Shown piece after piece: positions 7,458 to 16,796 of a DNA stretch of 49,243 nt (within the stretch, counting starts at the first letter, position 1; each line of letters opens with the position of its first letter). Where the stretch lies: positions 1-49,243 of the forward strand of contig DATJPR010000141.1 of NCBI GenBank assembly GCA_035506295.1. Direction: 5' to 3'. The notes beneath the pieces are model-generated. The model made no database searches and was not told the DNA's origin. It worked only from the letters and a program-made list of their open reading frames with translations. This DNA comes from DATJPR01 sp035506295 (GTDB taxonomy: Bacteria > Bacteroidota > Ignavibacteria > UBA10030 > UBA6906). The position numbers and the translations under genes are program-made.

Positions 7458-9275
7458 TCAATCGGAAAGGTTGGCGATCTTCCGGCTCTCCAGTTCCTGG
7501 TCTTTGTATTGCAGCTGGTACAGCGTGGAATAAATCCCGCCGAGAGCGAGGAGCTCCTGGTGCGTCCCGGTCTCGCGGATTTCCCCCTTGTGCATGACGA
7601 TGATCTTGTTCGCCGACTGGATGGTCGACAACCGGTGTGCCACTACGATCGACGTCCTGCCCTTCAACAGCGTCTTGATCGCCCGTTGAATCAACTGCTC
7701 GGTTTCGGTGTCGACGCTCGACGTCGCCTCATCGAGGACGAGGATCTGCGGACGATATGCCAGCGCACGCGCGAAGGAGATCAACTGTTTTTGACCGACC
7801 GACAGCGTGGCGCCGCGCTCACGAACCTGTGCATGGTATTCTCCGTCGAGCTGCTCGATGAACTTATCGGCGCCGACGAGCTTCGCCGAGGCGCGGACAC
7901 GATCCGGAGAAATGGTGTCGTCACCGAGGTTGATATTGGACGTGATGTTGCCGGAGAACAGGAAGACGTCTTGAAGAACGACCGCAATATGCTTGCGAAG
8001 ATCCGACTGTCGTATCTCCTTAATGTTGACGCCGTCGATCAGGATCTCCCCGCGCTGCACGTCGTAGAACCGGCTCAGAAGGCTGATGATCGATGTCTTC
8101 CCGGCTCCCGTGTGGCCCACGAACGCGATGCTCTCCCCCGCCTTGATCGAGAAGGAGACATTCTTCAGGACCCATTCCGCATGCTCGGGGTCGTCGGCTC
8201 TGTAATTGTAGGCGAACCAGACGTTGCGGAACTCGATCTCTCCCCGGACATGCGTCAACGGGATCGGATGCTCCGGGTCCGGAATCACCGTTGCGTCATC
8301 GAGCAACTTGAACACCCTCTCCGACGACGCCATCGCGGTCTGCATGATATTGTACTTTTCGGAAAGGTCGCGGATCGGCCGCCAGAACATTTCATTGAAC
8401 TGGAGGAACGCCATGACGGTGCCGATCGTGACATGGCCTCCCAGCGATTCGACGCCCGAATACCAGATGATGATCCCCACCGCCACAGCGCCGATCAGAT
8501 CGACGCCCGGGTAGAACAATGCATAGTAGAAAATCGAGTTGATGTTCGCATCGCGATGGGCGCCGTTGATTTTCTCGAAATCATCGTAGGCTTTCGCCTC
8601 GCGATTGAAGAGCTGATCGACCGTCATCCCCGTGATGTGCTCCTGCATGAACGCATTGATGCGGGCGATCTGGATCCTGACCTCCCGGTACGCTCCCCGG
8701 GCCTTCTTCCGGAACAGGAAAGTGCCGTAGAACAGGATCGGCAGCACGCTGAGCGACAGGAACGCGAGCTGCCAGTTCATCGCGAACATGAACCAGAGGA
8801 TGCCGACAATCGTGAAGACGTCGCTGAAGACCATGACGATGCCGGAAGTGAACATGTCGTTCAACACTTCGATATCGTTGGTCACCCGGGTAATCAGCCT
8901 TCCAATCGGGTTCCGGTCGAAGAATCGAAGCCCCAGGTTCTGCAGGTGCGTGAAGACCTGCATCCGGAGGTCGAAAATCGTCCTTTGCCCGATCCATTGC
9001 GTGAGGTAGGTGTTCACGTACTGCACGACGCCACGCATGACCATCAGGCTCAGGAAGAGGATCGTCGTCATCAGCAGGCCGTGGCCGTCGTGGTGCGCGA
9101 TGTCCTGGTCGACGGCGACCTTCACAAAATACGGGCGGATCGCTTCCATCGCCGAGACGATGATGCTCAGCACAATCGCGATCGCGACATGCTTCCGGTA
9201 CGGCCGGAGGTAGGTCAGCAATCGCCGCATGAGGCGACCGTCGTACGCCTTTCCGAGAATGTCTTCTTCCTGCAT
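7458..9275 (-). CDS. Heterodimeric ABC exporter subunit with canonical catalytic Glu (BmrD/TM288-like)
   Basis: 605 aa half-transporter: an N-terminal six-helix ABC membrane domain (about residues 25-310) and a C-terminal nucleotide-binding domain. Walker A is GHTGAGKTS (387-395) and Walker B ILVLDE ends in the catalytic Glu516. The signature is LSVGQ rather than LSGGQ. Together with the neighbouring subunit, whose Walker B Glu is Asp, this matches heterodimeric exporters of the BmrC/BmrD and TM287/288 type, which have one active and one degenerate ATP site. The start lies 2 nt after the neighbour's stop, so equal production is expected. The substrate (drug, lipid or peptide) cannot be inferred. 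Confidence 0.9.
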   Translation of the reverse strand: MQEEDILGKAYDGRLMRRLLTYLRPYRKHVAIAIVLSIIVSAMEAIRPYFVKVAVDQDIAHHDGHGLLMTTILFLSLMVMRGVVQYVNTYLTQWIGQRTIFDLRMQVFTHLQNLGLRFFDRNPIGRLITRVTNDIEVLNDMFTSGIVMVFSDVFTIVGILWFMFAMNWQLAFLSLSVLPILFYGTFLFRKKARGAYREVRIQIARINAFMQEHITGMTVDQLFNREAKAYDDFEKINGAHRDANINSIFYYALFYPGVDLIGAVAVGIIIWYSGVESLGGHVTIGTVMAFLQFNEMFWRPIRDLSEKYNIMQTAMASSERVFKLLDDATVIPDPEHPIPLTHVRGEIEFRNVWFAYNYRADDPEHAEWVLKNVSFSIKAGESIAFVGHTGAGKTSIISLLSRFYDVQRGEILIDGVNIKEIRQSDLRKHIAVVLQDVFLFSGNITSNINLGDDTISPDRVRASAKLVGADKFIEQLDGEYHAQVRERGATLSVGQKQLISFARALAYRPQILVLDEATSSVDTETEQLIQRAIKTLLKGRTSIVVAHRLSTIQSANKIIVMHKGEIRETGTHQELLALGGIYSTLYQLQYKDQELESRKIANLSD

Positions 9276-9277
9276 GC

Positions 9278-11041
9278 TTACGAGAGCTTTTCCAGTTGTT
9301 CTTCCAGCAATTGTTTCCGGTACAGCTCGCCGTAGATCCCGCCGAGTGCGACGAGCTCGTCGTGCGTTCCTTCTTCCGCAATTGCGCCGTCGTTGAGGAC
9401 CACGATCTTGTCGGCGTCTTTCACCGTCGAGACGCGATGGCTGATGATGATGCTTGTCCGGCCGCGCATGACGGTCCGGAGGCGTTGAAGGATTTCTTCT
9501 TCCGTATACGTATCGACCGACGAAAGCGCATCGTCGAGAATGAGAATCTTCGGGTTGCGGATCACCGCCCGGGCGATGCTTGTGCGCTGTTTCTGGCCGC
9601 CGGAGAGCGTGATCCCCCGCTCTCCCAGGACCGTCCCGAATCCCTTCGGAAATCCGTCGACATCCTTCGCGATCTGGGCCACGTCCGTTGCGTGCTCGAG
9701 CTCCACGTCAGTCGCACCGGCGGACCCGTAGCGGACATTTTCCGCGATCGACTCGGAAAAGAGAAACGTCTCCTGCGGCACGCAGCCGATGTTCTTGCGG
9801 AGCACTTCGAGCGGGATGTGCCGCACGTCGATCCCGTCGATGAGAACGCTCCCGCTGGTGACATCGTAGAGCCGGGGGAGAAGATTGACGAGACTCGTCT
9901 TGCCGGAGCCCGTGTACCCGACGATCGCGAGTGTCGTCCCTGCAGGAACCGCCAACGAGATGCCCTTCAATGCCGGTTGAGAAGTCTCGGGGTACGAGAA
10001 CACGACATCGCGAAACTCGATGGCCCCCTTCATTTCCTGGTGATCCCACCGGACGGGGCCGACGTCGGCGATATCGGACTTCGTATCGAAGATCCTTGCC
10101 AGACGTCCCATCGACGCCGCGCCCTGCTGCAGGATGTTCACCACCCATCCGAAGGCGATCATCGGCCAGATCAGCATCACAAGATATCCGAAGAACGCCG
10201 TCAGTGTGCCGATCGTCAACGTCCCGTTGATCACCTGCAGGCCGCCGAAATACATCGTGATCACGATGGAGAACCCGACGAGCAGGAACATGAGCGGCCA
10301 CATGATCGACTGCACCCGCGCGAGGACGAGGTTCTTCTTCAGGTAGTCCCAGCTCATGGCATGGAACCGGTTGATTTCAAACGCCTCACGCACGTATGCC
10401 TTGATCACGCGGATGCCCGAAAGATTCTCCTGCGCACGGGTCGTCAACTCGGAATATTGCTTCTGGCGCTCCTCGAACTTGACATGCACGAGCTTCCCGA
10501 GCGCGTAGACCGCGTAGGAAACGAACGGAAGCGGAATCAGCGCGAGCAGCGTGAGCTTCCAGTCCAACGAGGTAATGACGAAAAGCACCATAATGAACGT
10601 CATCAGGGTATCGGTCGGGTACATGATGCCCGGGCCAAGGACGTTCCGCACAGCGCTGATATCATTGGTGGCCAGCGCCATCAGATCGCCCGTCGGCGTT
10701 CTCTGGAAGAACGACAACGGCAGGCGCTGGATGTGCTCGAGGAAAGCGTTCCGAAGATCGAATTCGACATGCCGCGAAGTCACGATGATCGTCTGCCGCG
10801 TCAGGAACGTGAATGTCCCCGCGACAAGAGAGCACCCGATAACGATCCCCGCATAAAGAAGAATTCCGTGTCCGTCGATTTTCCGCAGTTCGAGTCCGGA
10901 CTTCAGCATATCGATGGCGCGGCCCACGATCAGCGGCTGTGCCACGGTGAAGATGTTGCTCATAATCACCGTGACAAGACCCCAGATCAACGTCTTCTTA
11001 TAGCGGGCAAGGAACGGAAGAAGTCGTAAAAGCGGTTTCAC
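9278..11041 (-). CDS. Heterodimeric ABC exporter subunit with degenerate Walker B (BmrC/TM287-like)
   Basis: 587 aa half-transporter with a GTG start at 11041, an AGGA nearby and only 4 nt after the serS stop. Six transmembrane helices precede the nucleotide-binding domain: Walker A GYTGSGKTS (375-383), intact signature LSGGQ (479-483) and Walker B ILILDD with Asp504 where the catalytic Glu normally sits. This is the hallmark of the non-hydrolysing half in heterodimeric exporters. It pairs with the next gene, whose signature is the altered one. The degenerate ATP site would thus combine this Walker B with the partner's LSVGQ. Substrate unknown. Confidence 0.9.
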   Translation of the reverse strand: MKPLLRLLPFLARYKKTLIWGLVTVIMSNIFTVAQPLIVGRAIDMLKSGLELRKIDGHGILLYAGIVIGCSLVAGTFTFLTRQTIIVTSRHVEFDLRNAFLEHIQRLPLSFFQRTPTGDLMALATNDISAVRNVLGPGIMYPTDTLMTFIMVLFVITSLDWKLTLLALIPLPFVSYAVYALGKLVHVKFEERQKQYSELTTRAQENLSGIRVIKAYVREAFEINRFHAMSWDYLKKNLVLARVQSIMWPLMFLLVGFSIVITMYFGGLQVINGTLTIGTLTAFFGYLVMLIWPMIAFGWVVNILQQGAASMGRLARIFDTKSDIADVGPVRWDHQEMKGAIEFRDVVFSYPETSQPALKGISLAVPAGTTLAIVGYTGSGKTSLVNLLPRLYDVTSGSVLIDGIDVRHIPLEVLRKNIGCVPQETFLFSESIAENVRYGSAGATDVELEHATDVAQIAKDVDGFPKGFGTVLGERGITLSGGQKQRTSIARAVIRNPKILILDDALSSVDTYTEEEILQRLRTVMRGRTSIIISHRVSTVKDADKIVVLNDGAIAEEGTHDELVALGGIYGELYRKQLLEEQLEKLS

Positions 11042-11045
11042 CTGC

Positions 11046-12314
11046 TTATCCTATCACCTCGAATCCCGTGTACGCGTGCAGGACTTTCGGCACAATAACT
11101 TTCCCCTCCGGTGTCTGGTAGTGCTCGATGAGGGCTGCCATGATGCGTGGCAGAGCGAGAGCGGAGCCGTTGAGCGTGTGCACGATTTCCGGCTTCCCTC
11201 CGGCAGTCGGACGGAACCGGATATTCATCCTGCGGGCCTGGAATGATTCAAAGTTGCTCACCGAAGAAACTTCGAGCCACTTTTGCTGGCCCAAGGACCA
11301 GACCTCCAAATCATACTTCTTCGACTGGGTAAAGCCCAGGTCGGCCGAGCACATTAACAACACATGATATGGTAGTGCGAGTTTCCGAAGAAGCGCTTCC
11401 GCATCCTCTTTGAGAAGCTCCAATTCCTCGTAAGAACGATCCGGATGCACCAATTTCACCAGTTCGACCTTATCGAACTGGTGGACGCGGTTCAAACCCC
11501 GGACGTCCTTGCCATAAGAGCCCGCTTCACGCCGAAAACAAGGCGTGAACGCGCAAAACCTGACGGGAAGGGCCGATTCCGGCAAGATCTCGTCGCGATG
11601 GAAGTTCGAGACGGGAACTTCGGCCGTCGGAACCAGGTAGAAATCATCCCGCTGCACGACGTACATCTGGTCTTCCTTGTCGGGAAGTTGCCCGGTTCCT
11701 GTCGCGCTGTCCGCGTTGACGACGAGAGGCGGCAGGAGTTCGGTGTACCCTTTGTCTGCCGCCTCGTCGAGGAAGAAATTGATCAAAGCCCGTTCCAGAC
11801 GCGCTCCCTTTCCCACGAACACCGGGAACCCCGCTCCCGTAATCTTCGTGCCGCGAGGGAAATCGATGATCCCGAGCTTCTCCATAAGCTCCCAGTGCGG
11901 CTTCGGCGGGAAGTCGATCACCGGCGGCTCGCCCCACGTGGCGATCACCTGATTGTCGGCCGGGCTCTTGCCCAGAGGCACGGAAGCATGCGGCACATTG
12001 GGGATTGTCAGCAGCACGCCGCGCTGTTTCTCTTCAATCCCCTTGAGCTCTTCGTCGATTGATTTGATCTCATCGGAAACCTGCCGCATCTCAGCAATGA
12101 TCGCCGACGCATCTTCCTTGTTCGCCTTCATCCGCGCGACCTGAGTGGAGACCTGGTTCTTGCGGCCCTTCAACGATTCGGTCTTCTGGATCAGGGCGCG
12201 CCGATGCTCATCAAGCTGAAGCACTGCGTCGACGAGAGAGGGATCCTCGCCTTTTTTGCGGATGCCGTCCTTAACGAGGTCAGGTTGTTCACGGAGAAGC
12301 TTGATATCGAGCAT
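11046..12314 (-). CDS. serS: Seryl-tRNA synthetase
   Basis: 422 aa, standard length. It charges tRNA-Ser. An N-terminal coiled-coil arm (about residues 25-105, rich in Lys, Glu and Gln) binds the tRNA. The class II catalytic core shows TELLPPLVV, YLVPTAEVPVSNFHRDEIL, RFCAFTPCFRREAGSYGKDVRGLNRVHQFDKVE (motif 2) and GSALALPRIMAALIEHYQ (motif 3). The start MLDIKLLREQPDLVK at 12314 is the family's normal N-terminus; an in-frame extension upstream runs into a palindromic repeat and is rejected. It sits between the RmlD-like and ABC exporter genes in the long operon. Confidence 0.96.
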   Translation of the reverse strand: MLDIKLLREQPDLVKDGIRKKGEDPSLVDAVLQLDEHRRALIQKTESLKGRKNQVSTQVARMKANKEDASAIIAEMRQVSDEIKSIDEELKGIEEKQRGVLLTIPNVPHASVPLGKSPADNQVIATWGEPPVIDFPPKPHWELMEKLGIIDFPRGTKITGAGFPVFVGKGARLERALINFFLDEAADKGYTELLPPLVVNADSATGTGQLPDKEDQMYVVQRDDFYLVPTAEVPVSNFHRDEILPESALPVRFCAFTPCFRREAGSYGKDVRGLNRVHQFDKVELVKLVHPDRSYEELELLKEDAEALLRKLALPYHVLLMCSADLGFTQSKKYDLEVWSLGQQKWLEVSSVSNFESFQARRMNIRFRPTAGGKPEIVHTLNGSALALPRIMAALIEHYQTPEGKVIVPKVLHAYTGFEVIG

Positions 12315-12352
12315 GGGTTTGCTGATTGTATCCTGAAGTGTGTTCCCTTGTT

Positions 12353-12374
12353 GGGACGTTGTATACAACGTCCC
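12353..12374. repeat. REP-like perfect palindrome (GGGACGTT core)
   Basis: A 22-bp perfect palindrome with arms GGGACGTTGTA and TACAACGTCCC lies in the 92-bp gap upstream of serS. It shares the GGGACGTT/AACGTCCCTACA core with the inverted repeat at 21561-21590, so both look like copies of one dispersed element. Transcribed, it would form a hairpin in the serS leader. Confidence 0.6.
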
Positions 12375-12406
12375 TACAGAGGACAGGTTTCTTTTTCCCT
12401 CGACCG

Positions 12407-13369
12407 TCAGCCCCGCCTCTTGCCACCCCGCACGCCCGGCACCGGCTTCTCATCGTCCAACCGCTTCAGCGTCCTGCTGATCTGGCTTTTGAGGATGGTC
12501 AATCCTTCATCGACGTTCGACAGGTGTATTCCGAGTTCCGTCTCCGCCTTCAGCGTGATCAGTCCGGACTTCAGCGGCCGCGGTGCGGGTTGATTCAGTT
12601 CGGCGGTCTTCACGGGAGTGATCAGGGCCGGATCGAGGCCGAACTTCTCGGCAAGACGCACGGCGAACACGTAGCGCGTCACGATCTCGCGTCCGGCAAT
12701 GTTGAAAATGCCCGTCTTCCCCAGCTCGATCGCCCGCAAGAGGCCGAACGCCAGATCATCCACCAGCGTCGGGTTGCCGTACTGATCATCCACGATCTTG
12801 ACATGCGTTCCCGCGTCGAGACTTTGCACAAGCCACAACGCGAAATTGAGCTTCACTCCGGGAGAATACCCATAGAGGACCATGGTCCGCGCGATGAAAT
12901 AGTCCAGGTCCGAGACCCGGAGCGCGTTCTCGCCGGCGAGCTTTGTTTTGCCGTAATAGCTGATCGGCTCCGGGCGGTGGTTTTCATCGTACGGGCCCCC
13001 CTTGCCGTCGAAGATGTAGTCGCTCGAAATGTGCACGATGCGCGACTTCTTCCGCTTCGCGGCCTCGATGATGTTCTCCAGCCCCGTGACGTTGACCTTC
13101 CATGCCATCTCGCGTTCCCTCTCGCAGGCATCGACGTTCGTCATTGCCGCGCAATTGACGATGACATCGGGTTCGAATGACGTCACGGCGTCCTTCACCT
13201 CTTTCTTCACCGTCATATCCAGCATGGTATACGGCACATCGGGCAGCGTGATCAGCGAGGAGGGTTCCACGGAGCACAACATCAGTTGATAGCTCGAGCC
13301 CCGGATACAGAGCTCGGCGACCTTCTGACCAAGAAGGCCGTTGCTTCCGATGATCATGATTCTCTTCAT
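12407..13369 (-). CDS. RmlD-like NAD(P)-dependent sugar nucleotide reductase (extended SDR)
   Basis: 320 aa extended short-chain dehydrogenase. It has a Rossmann motif IGSNGLLGQ at the N-terminus, NCAAMTNVDACE, SSDYIFDGKGGPYDE and the catalytic YYGKTK (YxxxK). These match dTDP-4-dehydrorhamnose reductase and related sugar nucleotide reductases. The ATG overlaps the dapD stop by ATGA. No other rhamnose genes (rmlA, B, C) are present in the window, so the specific rhamnose function is uncertain. The C-terminus is very basic (RGGKRRG). Confidence 0.8.
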   Translation of the reverse strand: MKRIMIIGSNGLLGQKVAELCIRGSSYQLMLCSVEPSSLITLPDVPYTMLDMTVKKEVKDAVTSFEPDVIVNCAAMTNVDACEREREMAWKVNVTGLENIIEAAKRKKSRIVHISSDYIFDGKGGPYDENHRPEPISYYGKTKLAGENALRVSDLDYFIARTMVLYGYSPGVKLNFALWLVQSLDAGTHVKIVDDQYGNPTLVDDLAFGLLRAIELGKTGIFNIAGREIVTRYVFAVRLAEKFGLDPALITPVKTAELNQPAPRPLKSGLITLKAETELGIHLSNVDEGLTILKSQISRTLKRLDDEKPVPGVRGGKRRG

Positions 13370-14199
13370 CGGAGAGCGCCTTCGAGGACGGTGGACGCGT
13401 CGGTCCTGGCGTCGCGGTATTTGATAATGACCGGCGTGCTGACGGAGAGATGCTGCTCGGCAGCCCAGGCACCGTCCAGCGGCCTGCTTCCGGGAACCAC
13501 GACGGCGTTCTCCGGGATCACCAGCGGGTGTCCGCCGTTTTTCCGGTAAACGGTCTTGCGCACCACATCGTACACTGCCGTCCCACCCGTCAACGTTACA
13601 CCTGCGGCGATCACCGCGCCTTTTTTCACTATGGTCCCTTCATAGACGCCGCTCCCGCCGCCGATGAACACGTCATCCTCCACGATCACCGGTAGTGCAC
13701 CCACCGGCTCAAGCACGCCGCCCAGCTGGGTCGCCGCGCTCACGTGCACCCGTTTCCCGACCTGCGCGCAGGATCCGACCAACGCGTGGGAATCGATCAT
13801 TGTTCCTTCGTCGATGTACGCGCCGATGTTGATGTACATCGGGGGCATGCAGACGACCCCGCGCGCAACGAAGGCGCCTTCCCGGATCGACGATCCGCCC
13901 GGGACGACTCTCACTTCATCGCGGAGGGAGAGTTTCTTCAGGGGAAACGTTCCCTTGTCGAAAAAGCGCAGACGCGGGTGGATCGACATATCCTCGAGGA
14001 CGCCGAGTCTGAACCCCAGCAGAATTCCCTTCTTCACCCAGGCATTCACCCGCCATTCTTCGCCGACACGGTCCGCCGCCCGGATTTCACCATGATCGAG
14101 AAAGAACACGAGTTCGTTGAACGCCTTTAGCGCTTTTCCTTTGTCGCGCGTCGACGGGTCGGCGTCGTAGAGCTGTTCGATTTCCTGTTGAAGTACCAT
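13366..14199 (-). CDS. dapD: 2,3,4,5-tetrahydropyridine-2,6-dicarboxylate N-succinyltransferase
   Basis: 277 aa, typical DapD length. It transfers succinyl from succinyl-CoA to tetrahydrodipicolinate in the succinylase branch of lysine and diaminopimelate synthesis. The N-terminal helical domain is followed by hexapeptide repeats of a left-handed beta-helix (GAFVARGVVCMPPMYINIGAYIDEGTMIDSHALVGSCAQVGK and GGGSGVYEGTIVKKGAVIAAGVTLT). It follows dapA by 18 nt and precedes the RmlD-like gene with an ATGA overlap. DapC/DapE functions are not encoded nearby. Confidence 0.95.
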   Translation of the reverse strand: MVLQQEIEQLYDADPSTRDKGKALKAFNELVFFLDHGEIRAADRVGEEWRVNAWVKKGILLGFRLGVLEDMSIHPRLRFFDKGTFPLKKLSLRDEVRVVPGGSSIREGAFVARGVVCMPPMYINIGAYIDEGTMIDSHALVGSCAQVGKRVHVSAATQLGGVLEPVGALPVIVEDDVFIGGGSGVYEGTIVKKGAVIAAGVTLTGGTAVYDVVRKTVYRKNGGHPLVIPENAVVVPGSRPLDGAWAAEQHLSVSTPVIIKYRDARTDASTVLEGALR

Positions 14200-14217
14200 A
14201 GCTCCGTGGTTGAGAAT

Positions 14218-15120
14218 TCACTTCTTCACGATCAGTTCGAGATTCAGAAGCACCTTCTCCAGCTTCGGCCTGTTCGCATCCGACAGCGGGAGCAGCGGCA
14301 GCCGAAGTTGATCCTCGATGAGCCCCATCATGGCGAGGGCTGCCTTCACCGGGATCGGGTTCGATTCGATGAAATTGATGTTCATCAGCGGCAGCAACCG
14401 GTAGTGCATCTCGCGCGCCCGGGTGAATTTCCCCTTGAGCGCCTGGCGCACCATTTCCGAAAACTCCCCCGGCGCTTCGTTCGCTGCCACCGAGATGATG
14501 CCGTCGGCCCCGGAGGCAACAAGCGGGAGCGTGTAAAGATCGTCTCCCGACCAGACGCCGAATCCCTCGGGCTTCTCTTCGATGATCTGCATGATCTGCC
14601 CGAGATTGCCCGAAGCCTCCTTGATCCCGGCAATAAACGGAACCTCGCCAGCCAGTCGGAGCACGGTGGCCGGCTCGATATTTGACGCCGTGCGCCCGGG
14701 GACGTTGTAGATGATCACCGGCATTTCCACCGCTTCGGCGATGGCGCCGAAATGCTGGTACATTCCCTCTTGCGTCGGCTTATTATAGAAGGGGGCGACC
14801 GTGAGAATCCCGTCCGCGCGGCATTCCTTCACCTGCTTGGCGAGGGCGATGGCACGCGTTGTCGAATTACTGCTGGCCCCCCCGATGACCGGCACCCTCC
14901 CGTTGGCCTGGTCCACGACCGTTTCGATCACGAACGCCTGTTCGCTCTCGGAGAGCGTGGCTCCTTCCCCCGTGCTCCCGACCGGCACAAGCGCCTCGAC
15001 ACCGGCCTTGATCTGAAAGTCGACAAACTCCCTGAGTGACTGTTCGTCGACCGACCCGTCTTTCTTGAACGGTGTCACAAGAGCGGTCGCTGTTCCTTGA
15101 AAGAGTAATGTTCGTTGCAT
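14218..15120 (-). CDS. dapA: 4-hydroxy-tetrahydrodipicolinate synthase
   Basis: 300 aa TIM-barrel of the DHDPS family. It condenses pyruvate with aspartate semialdehyde. The Schiff-base lysine is in GIKEASGN, with the partner tyrosine in IIYNVPGRT and the pyruvate-binding GSTGEGATLS motif near residue 45. The start at 15120 has an AGGAGGT 16 nt upstream, longer than usual; GGCAATTTGCC lies between and could fold to shorten the distance. It sits between dapB and dapD, so three lysine-pathway genes are consecutive. Confidence 0.96.
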   Translation of the reverse strand: MQRTLLFQGTATALVTPFKKDGSVDEQSLREFVDFQIKAGVEALVPVGSTGEGATLSESEQAFVIETVVDQANGRVPVIGGASSNSTTRAIALAKQVKECRADGILTVAPFYNKPTQEGMYQHFGAIAEAVEMPVIIYNVPGRTASNIEPATVLRLAGEVPFIAGIKEASGNLGQIMQIIEEKPEGFGVWSGDDLYTLPLVASGADGIISVAANEAPGEFSEMVRQALKGKFTRAREMHYRLLPLMNINFIESNPIPVKAALAMMGLIEDQLRLPLLPLSDANRPKLEKVLLNLELIVKK

Positions 15121-15166
15121 AGAGGCAAATTGCCGACCTCCTGGCTATTGATCCCCGTTCGCCGGG

Positions 15167-15901
15167 CTACGGATGCAGGACATCCCGCATCGTGTACATT
15201 CCTTTTTTCCCTTTCAACCACTCGGCGGCGACGATCGCCCCGAGCGCAAACCCGCGCCGGTTTTTCGCCGTGTGCACCAGCTCGATCGTATCGGCCTCCG
15301 AATCAAAGATCACCGAATGCTTTCCCGTCGTATTGCCGAGCCGCATCGACGAGACGTGGAGCTGGTTGGGCTTGATGACACCATGGCTGGTTTCCGAGAG
15401 AATTTCGTTCTTCCGACGGAGCTCTTTGAGAATGGTCGAGCCGAGGGAAAGCGCCGTGCCGCTCGGGCTGTCCGATTTTCCCCGGTGGTGGACCTCGCTC
15501 ACGGCGACGTCATAGTCGCTGTACGCGTCGAGAAGGTGCGATGCATCCATCACGATCTGGAGAAAGATGTTGACGCCGAGCGAAAAATTCGATGCATAAA
15601 GACAGCCGATCCCCTTCTTCTTCACCAGAGCGCGGACTTCCTCGAGCCGGTCATGCCATCCTGTGGTCCCGACGACAATGTTCACGCCGGCCTCGGCGAC
15701 CGCCGTGATGTTTTCGAAGGCGCTCTCCGGCGAGGAGAAATCGATGCAGACGTCCACGCCCTTCAACGCGCTTTTGGTCAGGGCCGATCCGTGCCGGTTT
15801 TCCCCGATCTCGAAGGTCTTGGCGATCTTCATCCCCTTTTCTTTGGCCACGAGCTCGACCTCATGGCCCATCCGACCGTACCCAATGAGCGCGAGATGCA
15901 T
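15167..15901 (-). CDS. dapB: 4-hydroxy-tetrahydrodipicolinate reductase
   Basis: 244 aa. It reduces hydroxy-tetrahydrodipicolinate with NAD(P)H, the step after DapA. Signatures are the N-terminal dinucleotide motif GYGRMG, VVGTTGW, the ASNFSLGVN segment and the catalytic EVHHRGKSDSPSGTAL (His and Lys). It is slightly shorter than E. coli DapB (273 aa) but complete, like many FCB-group homologues. It begins 10 nt after the PfkB-family gene and precedes dapA by 46 bp. Confidence 0.95.
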   Translation of the reverse strand: MHLALIGYGRMGHEVELVAKEKGMKIAKTFEIGENRHGSALTKSALKGVDVCIDFSSPESAFENITAVAEAGVNIVVGTTGWHDRLEEVRALVKKKGIGCLYASNFSLGVNIFLQIVMDASHLLDAYSDYDVAVSEVHHRGKSDSPSGTALSLGSTILKELRRKNEILSETSHGVIKPNQLHVSSMRLGNTTGKHSVIFDSEADTIELVHTAKNRRGFALGAIVAAEWLKGKKGMYTMRDVLHP

Positions 15902-15911
15902 AGGACAAGCT

Positions 15912-16778
15912 TCAGTTGTGGTTGAGAATCTGAGAAAGTCCGGACACCGCCGTGCGTGCGGCCTCGGCGATGTTGCCGGTGGTCACCATGCCGTGAAGAA
16001 ACGCAGCACCGAACCGGTCGCCGTTGCCGATCGAGCCGGCGCCGTTGTGCGAGACCGCGTCGACGTCGACCCGTGTAACGTGCTTCTGCGCGTCGACAAA
16101 TGCCGTGACTCCCCGTGCGCCGCGCGTCACAATCACGCCTTTGACACCGAGCGTGAGCATATGACCGACCGTCGTCGCCTCGTCGCTGGTGGATCCGTCA
16201 AGACCTGCAATTTCTTCTTCGTTCAGCTGCACTGTGTCGACCATGAACGCCCAGCGCCGCCATGTGTCCAGCGGACGCCTGAATCGCTCATGACGTTCAT
16301 TCAGGCCCATGGTCAGATTGTGGTAATCGAAATGGATCACCGTTTTTCCTTCACGGGCGAGAATCCTGATTTGATCCATCGTCTCGAGCGCAATATCGAA
16401 CCCCGACACCATGTTGACCAGCATCCCGTCGCACGCGACGTGCTTCCGGAGGCGTTCGAACGGAATCGGGGGAGCGATGTCGGCCGAGCAGGTGAACGCA
16501 TCCCCTTTCGCGCCCGTCAGGATGTGGACGCGATTCGACGGTGTATCGATTTTGTAGATGCCCTCCGTCGAGACCCCGGGCAGTTTCTCAAAGAGTCCTG
16601 TAACGTTCACAACGTCTTCGCGGGAAACTCCGCACACGGGAAGGATGACGTCGTTCTTCCCCACAAGAGTGGAGAGCATGGCCGCGGCGTTGTAGATGCC
16701 GCCGGGCTGCTCCTTTTCCCCTCCATCCACGGGATGGATCACATCAAAACAGAAGTGACCGACGAGGACGAATTTCAT
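15912..16778 (-). CDS. PfkB-family carbohydrate/nucleoside kinase
   Basis: 288 aa ribokinase-fold protein. The N-terminal FVLVGHFCFDVIHP with PGGIYNAAAML and the C-terminal GAGSIGNGDRFGAAFLHG place it in the PfkB family; the anion hole and catalytic Asp occur as GNGD instead of the common GAGD. The substrate (sugar, nucleoside or sugar phosphate) cannot be assigned. It sits between purE and dapB, with a hairpin-rich repeat of about 150 bp between it and purE. No strong ribosome site precedes the ATG. Confidence 0.8.
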   Translation of the reverse strand: MKFVLVGHFCFDVIHPVDGGEKEQPGGIYNAAAMLSTLVGKNDVILPVCGVSREDVVNVTGLFEKLPGVSTEGIYKIDTPSNRVHILTGAKGDAFTCSADIAPPIPFERLRKHVACDGMLVNMVSGFDIALETMDQIRILAREGKTVIHFDYHNLTMGLNERHERFRRPLDTWRRWAFMVDTVQLNEEEIAGLDGSTSDEATTVGHMLTLGVKGVIVTRGARGVTAFVDAQKHVTRVDVDAVSHNGAGSIGNGDRFGAAFLHGMVTTGNIAEAARTAVSGLSQILNHN

Positions 16779-16796
16779 AGGGGCGCTGCTCGTTTT

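Noticed and set aside
6636..9335. A very long open frame (about 899 codons) on the plus strand opposite the ABC exporter and fbp genes
   Set aside because: It is antisense to well-supported genes, rich in Arg, His, Asp and Val as expected of a GC-rich shadow frame, and matches no family.
9296..11029. A 577-codon plus-strand frame opposite the second ABC exporter gene
   Set aside because: Same composition bias and antisense to a gene with intact Walker and signature motifs.
12315..12368. N-terminal extension of seryl-tRNA synthetase starting near 12368
   Set aside because: The extension is encoded across the palindromic repeat and lacks homology; MLDIKLLREQ is the usual family start.
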